This document shows positions 52,621-64,000 of a stretch of DNA of 64,000 bases, piece by piece. Location of the stretch: positions 10,981,398 through 11,045,397 of the forward strand of contig OX422187.1 of the NCBI GenBank assembly GCA_949130485.1, in the 5' to 3' direction. The position numbers and the translations under genes were made by a program. Each line of letters begins with the position of its first letter. Positions within the stretch are counted from its first letter, which is position 1. Origin of the DNA: Agelas oroides. Its lineage: Eukaryota > Porifera > Demospongiae > Agelasida > Agelasidae. Below the pieces are notes generated by a model. It saw only the letters and a list, made by a program, of their open reading frames with translations, was not told the origin of the DNA and did no database searches.

Positions 52621-53241
52621 TGACCCTTTTTTGCTCACGCAATATTTCGAACGTTTGTTTGTTTGGGCCCAAAAACGATTTGCTCATATATACCTGAGCA
52701 CTTGTATCACATGTGGCACCATGCCATTGCAGACAACTTGCCTTAGCCTTATAGCCAGGCCTCAAAAACATAGTATTTCATCTGTTACACACTCAATTCT
52801 TTTATTGTCTTACTCTCTCTGTTTCCTCTTTCTGAAGCTGATTGGTCACATTAGCACATACAGAAGGCTGCAGAAGGAGGCTGCACAAGTGTACCTAGGC
52901 TTTGTATGTATATTATCTACGCCTGCCTTTTTCATGAAGATGTGATTGCCCTCTCCACTGTTTATGATGAGAATATATAGCAGGCAGCTTCAAACTGCAT
53001 AACTCAATTGCAAGATGTGTGCAAATACACACATGAGAATTAGAGTGCATAGGAGAGGTGTTGTTCCTTGGCCAGTAGCGGATGAATAATGTAGATAAGA
53101 GTTACAGTCGACTCTAACAAAATGATTACACATGTCGTTCACTCCAACAACAACAAAAAACTTTCCAGATATACGGTAGAACAAATCTGATGTTTATGCA
53201 AAAGTTTGAGTCTGATTGTAATTCACCTCCCATTCACACAG

Positions 53242-56200
53242 ACCTCACAAGATCAACCCGCCCTCCACCAGCTGGTGGCGAAAGCTACAGCTGAAGAGGC
53301 TAGTCCAGAAATGCCAGTGGAAAGCATCAGAGTTGATGGGGGAACTGAGGAGTTGCTTGATGCTGGAACACGCAATTTTCCACGTTTTCAACCTGGGGGA
53401 ACTGAGGAGTCGCTTGATGCTGGAACACGCACAGCAGATGCCATTTCTTGGTCAACCTCCCAGCCCTCCAGTAAGTGACAGTTGGCCCTTGGCCCTTGTA
53501 GTTGGAACACTGGACAAAATATTTCAGATTCAAGTTGGTAACAGTGTGTTGTTTGTTTATACTTCTCATAAAGCAACTTGAATCAACCAATGAGATTCCA
53601 CAAACTCCTCAGGTAAGCAATTCCTGGCTATTCACTTTGAATTGGGGAATATAAAGCAGAACCCTCACTCAGCAAATAGTTTTAATGTTCAAACCACTCA
53701 ATTTGTTGGTCAAATTCAAATCCTTACAACTGGCCGGGATACTTACATGCAATACCCAGTAAACATATTAAGATGGATGCACACATTAACGTATTGGGTA
53801 TTGTAAAATCATGGATGTTGTATGACTGAAATTCAGCTATTCTCTTCCCACATTCCCTCCCTCTCCCTCTCAATAACTTGCCAACCATGTACTCTCTCCC
53901 AGCATCCACCAACTAAGGCGCAATTTGCATGTGTATAACATGACTGACTTGGTCCACCCACTCACTCACACACACAGACCTCCCACTCCACGCCTGGTGC
54001 TCCATCTGGAACAGTAAGTATTAGGTATAGAATTAAGATATTAGGTATAGAATGAAGACATGATGCAATGACTCATAGTTTAACATGAGTGTATCGCATG
54101 CCATTCAGCAGACCACTTGTGTGGAACTATACATGCATGTGTGTATCGAGCGTGACTAAAATCTATGTGATTCCCTCTCTTGTTTCTCCCCCGCCTTCCC
54201 AGTCTACCACAGCAGCTACCGGGCCATCAAGGCCACAATCTGTAAGTATTGTGCTATCTTTATTGGCATGCAGTGTTGGTAATTGGAATGGAAAACATTT
54301 CCCAAACCAAATTGCACAAAGTCACTCAATATTACCTCTATTTCAAAGGTTACTTCTGCCAGCCCATTCAAGCCCACCAAAGCTCTGCTGCGGACGCCGC
54401 CCGTAAGCATTACTACACAGGTGTGGTAACTTGAAATATGATATGATTGATGTATCGAGTGCGTCCAAAATCATTGTGATTCCCTAACCTGCCTCATGCA
54501 CTCTCTCCCAGCATCCACCAACTAAGGCACGATTTGTCAGAACACCCACGGTAAGCATCAACACCTAGGGGAAAGTTACTCAAAATTAAGGCTTGATCCT
54601 AGGCTTGTAAAGTTCGTGCATGGACCTTTCCTCCTTTCTGTACCCCAACAGTCACAGTCAGTGGAGGAGTCCGGATCCTGTGCCAGAACAGAAATTACAT
54701 ATGTGCGGCATACACCTAGGCCTGCTAGGAAGTCGGCCACCACAAAGGTGAGTTTGTGTGTGTGTATGTGCACACACGCACACACACAAGAGGGACCAGC
54801 AAGGACCATCAAAAGTTTCACTGCCTCAATCGCCTCCCAGAGTCATATCATGAAGATGTATCTTGATTCTGTGCAAGCCCAATTATGGAGTCTACACTCA
54901 TATACAATACCTACTAAACATATTGTGCACACATGCACGCATGCACGCACGCACGCACGCAAGCACGCGCATGCAAATACTTCACTGTCGCAAAAACTTG
55001 TAATTAAGTTTAGGTTGAAAATCAACATAGCATTTTTCATTTATGGGCTGGAATTCTCCACAGCAATCAGCTGTTGAAGTACCCCCATCTTATCCTCACA
55101 GCAAGGCCTTTGCGTTGTTCTACTTTAAAATTATGGGCTGGATCCTCCTTTCTTGCCATTGTAGACAACTTGCTTTAGCCTCATCAAAAAATCAACATAG
55201 CATTTCATCTGTTACACAGCAGGGTTGTTAAGGGTCCCGATTGTCCCGGTTGTGCATTTTGATCCGCACACTATAAGCCCAATCACAGCAAGGATATTAA
55301 AGGAGCATTCAGTAAGTGCTATTGTTATTGGCATGTAATTTCCCAAACCAAACTGCAAAAAAGTCACTCAAAATTGCAGCTCCTTTATAATCCATGGACC
55401 AATCCTCCTTTTCTGTCTGACAAGGTTATGCACAGAATATAACTGAAAGTACATTTGGTAGAAGTTTTAAAGTACTTTTTAATAATTATGTTGTGGTTGA
55501 AATGCCTTATGGTTTTGTTCACCTTCCCACACAGATATCACAGACAGAGATCCAAACAGTGCCACCTTTCATGGTGGCACTGAGTGTGCAGACGAACCCC
55601 CCTCCGGATCCCTCCCTCTACATCACCTCCTGCTTCACTACCACTACTTGTAATTAAGTTTAGGTTAAAAATCAACAGAGCATTTTTCCTTTATGGGGTG
55701 GAATTCTCCACAGCAAACAGCTGTTAAAAGTACCCAGTGCCGATGGATTGATCGACTTTCATCTGCATGATTCTCACCTTACCACGTCAACCACAAGTGC
55801 TATTGTAGCTGATAATAATAGCTAGCTGTGGTACACATGTGGTGATCAATACATCCTGAGTGATGTTGCACAAACTGATTACTTGTTTGGGACTATTGCA
55901 CGTTACTATGGCAGCATGATATATTGGTTTGTTCATACCTGCCCACACAGATATCACACGTGACACATTTCTCAGTGGCAAATTAAGTGCCCTCCAGACA
56001 ACTCAGATATCACACGTGACACGTTTCTCAGTGGCAAGTGCCCTCCAGACAACTCAGATATCACATGTGACACGTTTCTCAGTGGCAAGTGCCCTCCAGA
56101 CAACTCAGATATCACACATGACACGTTTCTCAGTGGCAAGTGCCCTCCAGACAACTCAGATATCACATGTGACACGTTTCTCAGTGGCAAGTGCCCTCCA

Positions 56201-57630
56201 GACAACTCAGATATCACACGTGACACGTTTCTCAGTGGCAAATTAAGTGCCCTCCAGACAACTCAGATATCACACGTGACACGTTTCTCAGTGGCAAATT
56301 AAGTGCCCTCCAGACAACTCAGATATCACACGTGACACGTTTCTCAGTGGCAAATTAAGTGCCCTCCAGACAACTCAGATATCACACGTGACACGTTTCT
56401 CAGTGGCAAGTGCCCTCCAGACAACTCAGATATCACATGTGACACGTTTCTCAGTGGCAAGTGCCCTCCAGACAACTCAGATACCACACGTGACACGTTT
56501 CTCAGTGGCAAGTGCCCTCCAGACAACTCAGATATCACACGTGACACGTTTCTCAGTGGCAAGTGCCCTCCAGACAACTCAGATATCACACATGACACAT
56601 TTCTCAGTGGCAAATGCCCTCCAGACAACTACCAAGACAGCAACCACTCAGACTCCTCCAGCCAAGGTGTTTCGTTGACAGGTACACTTGTCTTAGCCAC
56701 CGTGATAGCCAGGCCTTCTCATTCTACTTTAGGTTTAGGTTAGAAATTAACAAAGCACTTTAAAAATCATGGTAGCATTTCATCTGTTACATGTTACATG
56801 TTACATATTCAGTATGAACTTGTTCACCTTCCCACACAGGAAGTAGCTGAGCTCAGTCAGAAGGTTGCAGAGAACCACAAGGTACGATACACGACCATGC
56901 AGGAGCATTACGCACTCATCGCTGTTGTCTGTATTCCAAGATTCCACCCTAGCTACAACTACTTTGAGAAAATTGAAAGCTCCCAGTGAGAGAGATTCAT
57001 CTTCATGATAAGAGATCGTTAGATGCCAGTATTAGGGTGATAGACTGTGTTGTTATTAAGAGTCAGTCACAGTAAAGTTTGGTTCTGTTCATTTCCAGAT
57101 TCTGGAGAGGCTGGGGAGGGCCATGAACCAGCTGCAGCTCATCAAGCTTCCTGGTGCATTTCAAGTATGTACTGCTTGTACTCCTCTAATTTGAAAGTTA
57201 GAGTTCACATGTTATCCCTTCTTCCCCTTCTCCCTCCTCTTTGCTCCCTCTCACCTGACCTGACAGCTCCTGGAAGACATTCTAAAGAATACCAGGTATA
57301 TGAAATGTGTTTGTTGTCTTCCATGTCAGTTTTGTATGTACATGGTTACAAATTAAAAATAGTTAGCATTAACCATTTGAAGTGTGTCACTTCACTAATA
57401 GCTAACAGCCGATACTCTAGTTGGTACAGGATGCACTGTGTGCATGATCAACTGAGATTGTTCCGTTTACACACCCATCCAGAAACCTGAGAGCTGCACC
57501 TCCAAGGAGGCGTGTGAGGCTGCAATCCAGCAGCAGCAGCTCAGAAGACATCCCAGGCACCTCCCAAGGTGGCCATGGTGGGACGTCTGGTGGCAGGCCT
57601 AGTAGACGCTTCCCCAGCTCAAGCAGCGAG
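53242..57630 (+). CDS. Candidate gene of many very small exons, family unknown
   Basis: A series of open segments has good GT-AG sites. 53242-53470 encodes 'ALHQLVAKATAEEASPE' and a doubled 'GGTEE.LDAGTR'. It is followed by 53978-54013 (36 nt), 54203-54241 (39), 54373-54402 (30), 54512-54550 (39), 54652-54747 (96), 56625-56666 (42), 56840-56881 (42), 57099-57164 (66), 57267-57295 (29) and 57483-57630 (148). All from 53978 to 57164 are multiples of three in phase 0. The product would be Pro/Thr/Ser-rich ('TPGAPSGT', 'TTAATGPSRPQ') with a helical part ('EVAELSQKVAENHK', 'ILERLGRAMNQLQ') and an Arg/Ser-rich end ('APPRRRVRLQSSSSSEDIPG'). This suggests a nuclear or scaffold protein; no known domain. 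The first exon ends in phase 1 and does not join directly, so exons are missing or alternative. Confidence 0.5.
55951..56640 (+). repeat. 51/57-bp minisatellite with splice-acceptor-like units
   Basis: About 12 units of GTGACACGTTTCTCAGTGGC, AAGTGCCCTCCAGACAACTC and AGATATCACAC. Some units carry a 6-base ATTAAG insert. Every unit holds TGCCCTCCAG|ACAACT. The last unit's CCAG is the acceptor of the 56625 exon ('TTTKTATTQTPPAK'). A frame 'ALQTTQISHVTRFSVAS' stays open through the 51-bp units. Confidence 0.9.
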
Positions 57631-58284
57631 GTACTAGTTTTCACATTGTGTGATGAGGTTGTACTGGCTGGAATTTGAAGTTTCCAGCATTGATCCAGTC
57701 AAAAATGGTTGATGGTTAGCCTTGCGATTTGATGCATACTATCAACTGCATATATTATGTGGGTGTGCCAGATTATGCAATAGCAGCCACATGATCCTTG
57801 TATCAACGGTACAACTGAACAAGGAAGAGAGAAAATACGAACTAGAATAGCTATGTGCACCTAACTCTAGCATCCCCATCTCCTGGTCACCCCAATGCAG
57901 CTGACATATTGGGCAAAATGCAGACAATTTCTAATGGTGCACCAATCGCATTTCGTAGTGTTGCACCATACAGGTGCCCAGTGATGCTGAGAAATAAACA
58001 GCAGTCACTCATTTATTTTCTGTGCCTGGTGTTGCCTGAGGATGCCATGAGTATCAACAAATACGAGAGAGCCCCATGTGCGATAAAACCACAACGGTAC
58101 GTGGTCTAGTGTCGCGAGACTAATGGCACTAAAAGAACATTGTTATTCTGATCAGTAGCTTTGCTTGAAGAGAGAATGTTAGACACTCCTGTGAGAAATA
58201 AGGAGTATCGCTAGTTAGTCTTGGTCATCCAGGGTCTTGCTTTGCGGTTGATGAGCATTTATTTATTGTACGTTTTAGGTTAAA

Positions 58285-59285
58285 AAACCTTCCCCTGGGC
58301 CTCAAAACTCCCACCGGGTCTCAGACTCCCACCGGGCCTCAGACTCCCACTGGGCCTCAACCTTCCACCGGACCTCAACCTTCCCCTGGGCCACAGACTC
58401 CCACCGGGCCACAGCCTTCCACCGGACCTCAACCTTCCCCTGGGCCACAGGCTTCCACCAGGCCACAGCCTTCCACCGGACCTCAACCTTCCCCTGGGCC
58501 ACAGACTCCCACCGGGCCACAGCCTTCCACCAGGCCACAGCCTTCCACCGGACCTCAACCTTCCCCTGGGCCACAGGCTTCCACCAGGCCACAGCCTTCC
58601 ACCGGACCTCAACCTTCCCCTGGGCCACAGGCTTCCACCGGGCCACAGCCTTCCACCAGGCCACAGCCTTCCACCGGACCTCAACCTTCCCCTGGGCCAC
58701 AGGCTTCCACCAGGCCACAGCCTTCCACCGGACCTCAACCTTCCCCTGGGCCACAGGCTTCCACCGGGCCACAGCCTTCCACCAGGCCACAGCCTTCCAC
58801 CGGACCTCAACCTTCCCCTGGGCCACAGGCTTCCACCAGGCCACAGCCTTCCACCGGACCTCAACCTTCCCCTGGGCCACAGGCTTCCACCAGGCCACAG
58901 CCTTCCACCGGACCTCAGCCTTCCACCGGACCTCAACCTTCCCCTGGGCCACAGGCTTCCACCGGGCCTCAGCCTTCCACCGGACCTCAACCTTCCCCTG
59001 GGCCACAGGCTTCCACCAGGCCACAGCCTTCCACCGGACCTCAACCTTCCCCTGGGCCACAGCCTTCCACCAGGCCACAGCCTTCCACCGGACCTCAACC
59101 TTCCCCTGGGCCACAGGCTTCCACCAGGCCACAGCCTTCCACCGGACCTCAACCTTCCCCTGGGCCACAGACTCCCACCGGGCCACAGCCTTCCACCGGA
59201 CCTCAGCCTTCCACCAGACCTCAACCTTCCCGAGCCTCAGCCTTCCACCAGGCCACAGGCTTCCACTGGGCCTCAGACTCCCACG
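58285..59285 (+). repeat. 1-kb minisatellite, 54-bp unit of three 18-bp subunits
   Basis: Unit CCTTCCCCTGGGCCACAG + GCTTCCACCAGGCCACAG + CCTTCCACCGGACCTCAA, about 17 times with variants. The plus frame reads Pro/Ser/Thr/Gly/Gln repeats. The minus strand gives long Arg/Gly/Trp frames. It could be a low-complexity coding exon of the neighbouring gene, but no splice sites define it. Confidence 0.93.
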
Positions 59286-59878
59286 GCCTCAACCTTGACG
59301 GTTGATGAGCGTTTATTTAGTGTACGTTTAAAGGTTAAAAATCCACAAACACAGCACTTTTAACTATCAAGATAGCATATGCAAGCGTATGCTTGGTCAC
59401 ATCTAGCAAAACTGATCATTAAGAGCTTTATTCCTAAATAACATTTCATACCCCACATACAGCTTGCAGCCATGTTTCGGGGTCCCTGTTCTTCAGTCTG
59501 TGTTCAGTAATATGATGCACAGACGTCGCAGGGCAGCAAACTTGTGTTGCATTGAATGCAAACCAAACAACAGAAATAGGAACAGAACAAAAACAATTGT
59601 GTTTCAACTTTTCTTTGGTTAAAATACGCCCACAAATTTGTAACATCTGCATCGAAGAATCACACATCCACATAATGAGGCTGATGGATTGATTAACTTT
59701 CATCTGCATGATTCTCACCTTACCACAGTCGACCACAAGTGCTATTGTAGCTGATAATAATAGCTAGCTGTGGTGTACGTGTACCAAGACGGCTACTAGC
59801 AAGACAGCTGTACTTAGTGTTCAGTTTGGTTGTATCTGAACTGTTGATTTTTGTTCTCAGCTGCAGATAAATGGGCCC

Positions 59879-59990
59879 TTATGCCCGCAGGTTTACCCGT
59901 CGGGGGGTCACAAGAATAATTCTCAGGACTAGACCCTTTTTCTGCACCATCTGAAGATAGGTCTGGGCGTCACCTTCGTTCAAGTATGTT
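59879..59990 (-). CDS. Candidate minus-strand terminal exon
   Basis: On the minus strand, 'EGDAQTYLQMVQKKGLVLRI' and 'LVTPRRVNLRA' then TAA. The composition is protein-like, and several CAG acceptors lie just upstream, next to a CA repeat. It may be the end of the inverted paralogue represented by the exon at 60946-61213. No family recognised. Confidence 0.35.
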
Positions 59991-60084
59991 TGTGTGTGTG
60001 TGTGTTGTGTGTGCATGTGCATTTGCGTGCATGCATATGTGTGTCTGTGTGTGAAGGGGGGTTGGGAGCAGGTACTGTAGAGCA

Positions 60085-60360
60085 TCTTGCCCAGCCATAA
60101 ATAGCTACATGTTTATAAGGCAAAATAAAGGATGCCTGTACATAGCTATCTTGTGGCAGCCAGTTGTTGTGACTGCAAACATTCAGTACCACGTATCAGT
60201 ATATAGAGGGTTGTGAGGGCTGGTGGTGGTTTCACATGGCAATCTGTTGGTTGCAGCTCGGTGTGCATGTTTAACACTTTGCTGGTGTGTTAAAGCCACT
60301 CATGCCAGTAGCTACCTACAACCAGACTCAGGTCCTGTCTTGAAGAAATCAAATTACCAC
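60085..60360 (+). repeat. Interspersed/inverted repeat (copy at 63715-64000)
   Basis: From CCAGCCATAAAT through GCCAGTTGTTGTGACTGCAA, the SINE-like 'gagggttgtgagggctggtggt' and ACAACCAGACTCAGGT, it matches the reverse complement of 63715-64000. An open segment continues to a donor at about 60451 ('GPVLKKSNYHCFISCKQSTQ'). Confidence 0.75.
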
Positions 60361-60945
60361 TGCTTCATATCTTGCAAACAAAGTACTCAAATCTGCAGCT
60401 CCCAGAGACAGTTCTGTGGCAGTGCCTCAAACACAAAGGCTGATTCCGAAGGTAAGGGGCTCCGAGAAACAATCAATAGATGAATCGCCTGAGTTACAGT
60501 CCAGTTGCCATAAATTTTATGTGGTTATGGTGGTCTCCGACAGCCTCAGAAGCACTCTCATATGGTAAAAATTTTCCTGGGGGAGCATACCCTCAGACCC
60601 CCCTAGAGCGCTGTGTATTACATGCGCAAAAAATCTGCATGCGCCACATGGCCGCACCAACCCCACACTCAATGTGTGCTCCCAATCCGCCCCTGACATA
60701 TGCCTCTAGACTATAAGTACAATTTGAAAGGCTATACTATCAGGCTACAGCATCAGTGCAAACTCCAAAACAGAAGCTTGGGTGGGGGGGGACTGTAAGA
60801 GGGCTGTCATTGTCCATAAACAGACAACATGTACAGTACAGTCGAGGTGTGTTATCAACATGATCTTTCGCATAATTTTTTATGTTATCCAGAAATGCCA
60901 TGGACTAAACCAATCACATCAAACAGCACAAGTTAGTGTACTCAC

Positions 60946-61213
60946 CGTTGTTGCTTTTGGCCCAGTTGGGGGTTGGCTCACTGAAAGTCTGCCGGTGGGG
61001 AGTTGAGGCGCAGTGGAGCCGCGAGTGCGGAGTTGAGGCACAGTGGAGTCACTGGTGGGGGGTTGAGGAGGTTGAGGCATGGTAGGGGGTTGATCCACAG
61101 TTGAAGGTTGAGGTGCGGTGGAAGTTGAGGCATGGTGGAAGTTGAGGCATGGTGGGGCTGCCAGGAGGGGGTCCGCTGGTGGAGGGGCCACCTTCATCCT
61201 CACCCACATCACC
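60946..61213 (-). CDS. Candidate Pro/Thr-rich exon, minus strand
   Basis: Acceptor TGATCACAG and donor CAACG|GTGAGT (on the minus strand) define a 268-nt open exon. It encodes 'GDVGEDEGGPSTSGPPPGSP' and further Ser/Thr/Pro stretches ('TSDSTVPQL', 'STAPQLPTG', 'SVSQPPTGPKATT'). Its composition matches the plus-strand P/T-rich gene and minisatellites, so it probably belongs to an inverted relative. Other frames are also open. Confidence 0.4.
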
Positions 61214-61435
61214 CTGTGATCAGAAAAGATGTACACATGCCATAGACTCTATATTATGCTCCAATTTGTCTCAATTGTCCTATGCTCACGGATTAAGTGT
61301 TTTATGCTTTTGTCATTGTGTCAATAATTATGCTTGTGAGGACCATTTATAAAGAGAATTCTTTCAGCACCAGATGACAATACATCTCTGGATAATGATA
61401 TGTGCTGCTGCTAATTGCATGAGACTCTGGTGGCT

Positions 61436-61489
61436 TAGCCTCGTCCACAGGCTCTCTCCTTTTGAGGAGAGAGCCTGGGGACGAGGCTA
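61436..61489. mobile_element. 54-bp foldback element with exact 9-bp duplication
   Basis: TAGCCTCGTCCACAGGCTC to GAGCCTGGGGACGAGGCTA around a TCTCTCCTTTTGAGGAGAGA loop. Flanked by CTGGTGGCT at 61427-61435 and 61490-61498. Confidence 0.93.
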
Positions 61490-61747
61490 CTGGTGGCTTG
61501 CATATTGCAACTATGCTCAAATTATGTCGACTCAGTGCTTACTGGTGCTGAAATGGTCAATTTTATGCCTGCCTAATACGCACAAGCCAAAACAGTTCCC
61601 ATACCAGTTGTTCACTTGCTCAGTGTACATAAATCTTATTAGCCAAATTTTTTTATAATTATCCTAAATTATTTACTGCTTACTCATGAAACATTACAAG
61701 TCATTATTGATGACATAAAACTCTCCATATTTCACATATACAATTGA

Positions 61748-61996
61748 TACATGTGTTCCTCAGGTATGCATGCAATTGTTAACCACACATGTGTTCCTCA
61801 GGTACGCATGCAATTGTTAACCATACATGTGTTCCTCAGGTATGCATACAATTGTTAACCATACATGTGTTCCTCAGGTATGCATACAATTGTTAACCAT
61901 ACATGTGTTCCTCAGGTATGCATACAATTGTTAACCATACATGTGTTCCTCAGGTATGCATACAAATGTTAACCATACATGTGTTCCTCAGGTATG
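61748..61996. repeat. 38-bp tandem repeat, about 6.5 copies
   Basis: Unit ACATGTGTTCCTCAGGTATG + CATACAATTGTTAACCAT, highly uniform. Confidence 0.93.
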
Positions 61997-61999
61997 CTA

Positions 62000-62810
62000 G
62001 TTTCGACACCACACCTGAAAATAGGCCCACCCTCAAAAATAAGCCCACCCCCTTTTTATGAATGAAGTTGTTGCAAAGGGTGCTTCTCTCTCGAAAGTAT
62101 GCCCACCTAGAGGTTCTCAGACCGATATATATTTTTCCACAGACTTAGCAACTGTGCCAGATCATCAGAGCAATAAGACATACTGGTGCTGGGATAGTTT
62201 TCGATACCCGAAACTTTTGTAGTACACGGGGGTAGAAAATCACGTCTGAAAATACATTGTAAAACAATGCGTAACTTTTTTGCCGCCTCCTCTGAAAAGG
62301 AAATACCAAAGTTCTTGCCTTTCCATTGGCCTTGTCTACAAGCCCATACCATGCTGCAGTAATTGCCAAATTTGGCTAGCAACGCGATATAATACATGAT
62401 TATCAGACTTGTCCGCTAGTAGAATCTTTTTTTTCCGAGGATAGGTGCTTGAACAGATGTAATATTTCATTTGTTAAATCCCGGGTAGAATGTTAGGAGT
62501 TGAATTTCAAGTATGTTGATTATCAAACATTAGCACACCTATCCTACAATTATTATGTCTGCTGGACCTCTGCACTCGCAACAAGAGCACAACGTTTCTT
62601 AAGTGTCCAAGCATCAATTATTCCCTCTATTTATGCCGCAGTACATAAGCAAGAAGCACCAAAAAAGCAGCACTGTGCAAGAGGAGGGACTAACAGACAC
62701 CATTTGCTGTTATTGCATAAGCAAGTTCATGACAAAAGAGGCATTGCAGAATCACTGCATGCATACATAACTAGGGCCAGACATACCTGCATGTGAGGTT
62801 TCGAGAGAGA
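62000..62810. other. No supported gene
   Basis: A 96-codon minus frame (62107-62397) and a 98-codon plus frame (62500-62796) have no recognisable motif, splice context or repeat support. Confidence 0.4.
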
Positions 62811-62814
62811 TTAT

Positions 62815-63110
62815 GGTACTTGGACTGCACCAGGCAGGTCGAGGAACTGCAATTGCTGCATGGCCCTCCCAAGCCTCTCCAGAATTTGGAAAATGCATGC
62901 ATGAACAAACCTCACTGTGACTGACTCTTAATGACAACAATGCTACTGTCTGTTTTCCTAATGATGCAGGACACACTGGCCTCCAGCCATCTCTATTCTG
63001 TCTAAAGCCATGAAAATGAATCTCTCTCACTGGGAGCTTTCAATTTTCTCACAAAGTATTTGTAGCTAGGGTGGAATCTTGGAATACAGACAACAGCGAT
63101 GATGCTCCTG
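62815..63110 (-). pseudogene. Inverted copy of the 57.1-kb exon with broken acceptor
   Basis: 62820-62885 on the minus strand is a 66-nt segment encoding 'ILERLGRAMQQLQFLDLPGA'-VQ, the same length and phase as the plus-strand exon 57099-57164. The donor (CAA|GTACC) is kept, but the acceptor TTTCCAG has become TTTCCAA. About 62990-63110 matches the plus-strand stretch after 56881 ('ATCGCTGTTGTCTGTATTCC'). It is probably a non-functional inverted duplicate. Confidence 0.7.
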
Positions 63111-63714
63111 GTCGTAGATTGTACCTTGTGATCATACATAAGTAAATCTGATAACTAGGTACCAAGGACATGTATTGATGTTGTTACCATGCAGTGTGAT
63201 ATTAGCCTTATCTCAACTTTGAATACTGTGTCTTGTTGCTTGAAAATGGACATGCAATAATCTATTTATTGGTGTGTCTGTCAGTACATGTCTCATTGGC
63301 TTGTTCCTGCAAAACTGGTCCAGCTAGTTTTCCACTCTACACTCCACAATCAACAGTGGGTAGGCAAAAATTAAGTGGCATGTAAATTTGCTCATATCCA
63401 TGTTACAGTACTTTTTTAAATAAAAAAGGGCTGGCAAAGTTAACTGCTGACATAACATCAATGGTAAAATGTTTTACAGCTGGTTACAAGGCTTACAGTG
63501 TAGCCAGACAACGGTCAACCCAGACATTATAATTTCTTCATTGATGCGGTGCTTTGAAGAAAACACACCATCATTAGTAGTACAAGTTCTGTGCGTACCT
63601 GGAGGAACTTTCTCTGCCTTTGGGCAGCCAGGCGTCTTCTACAGGCAGCCTTGTTTTTAGTACGGCAAGGGCCTGTTGGCCCACATGTGGTTGAGGTTGC
63701 CTGTGTGTTAAGAA

Positions 63715-64000
63715 AGAGGGAGAAGTAGCTAATTTGATTGCTTCAAAATGAGACCTGAGTCTGGTTGTAGGTAGCTACTGGCATGAGCTGCTTTCAACAC
63801 ACCAGCAAACTGCTAAACATGCACACTCAGCTGCGACCATGCAACAGATCGCCATGTGAAACCACCAGCCCTCACAATCCTCTATATACTGCATACCGGT
63901 ACGCGGTACTGAATGTTTGCAGTCACAACAACTGGCAGCCACAAGACACCTATGTCCTCTATTTTGCCTTATAAACATTTGAACATGCATTTATGGCTGG
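63715..64000 (-). repeat. Inverted copy of the 60.1-kb repeat
   Basis: Reverse complement of 60085-60360 with moderate divergence. Runs off the window end. Confidence 0.75.

Noticed and set aside
55972..56628. CRISPR-like array (regular 51-57 bp repeats)
   Set aside because: There are no unique spacers, the units are contiguous tandem copies, and the DNA is eukaryotic.
58280..59224. 314- and 294-codon minus-strand frames rich in Arg/Gly/Trp
   Set aside because: They are produced entirely by the 54-bp minisatellite, which is stop-free in several frames. No start context, splice sites or non-repeat extension supports them.

Overview
The window is nuclear DNA of an animal, most likely a sponge (Porifera), possibly a cnidarian. 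The reasons are GT-AG introns with AATAAA signals, TTAGGG-type repeats, dense short foldback transposons, tRNA-derived SINEs, a Gmr1-type LTR retrotransposon, and a secreted cysteine-rich protein of a type I recall from sponge gene sets. There are no bacterial features. All gene models come from reading splice sites and paralogues by eye.

Layout. 1-10.4 kb is gene-poor and full of repeats. 10.4-13.8 kb (+) holds the last two exons of an amidohydrolase-2-like gene, split by a 3.1-kb intron full of satellites. 14.3-39.1 kb (+) holds a tandem family of four related genes (A, B, C, D) and a decayed fifth copy (D'). All encode one unusual protein that in layout resembles the DUF7918 family. B+D' and C+D are two copies of a two-gene block. 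C and D look intact, B lacks a recognisable third exon, and D' is a pseudogene. D is followed by two further copies of its last exon. 40.1-41.0 kb (-) is a single-exon secreted protein.

41.9-47.3 kb is a complete, very young LTR retrotransposon. It has a 5-bp target duplication, near-identical LTRs and one Gag-Pol frame, with integrase placed before reverse transcriptase and a SCAN-like capsid. 47.4-50.5 kb holds relics, including a FLYWCH-like fragment. 50.6-59.7 kb (+) is a locally duplicated region with a candidate gene of many tiny phase-0 exons and large coding-like minisatellites. 59.8-64 kb holds inverted, partly broken copies of the same material.

The strongest system-level signal is a family of foldback elements with ends TAGCCTCGTTCCCAGGCC or TAGTCTCGTCCCCAGAC. 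They range from 51 bp to 4.2 kb, and at least nine have exact 9-bp target duplications, which suggests Mutator-like (MULE) mobilisation. They sit in introns and in the promoter of gene C, where gene B gives the natural empty site.
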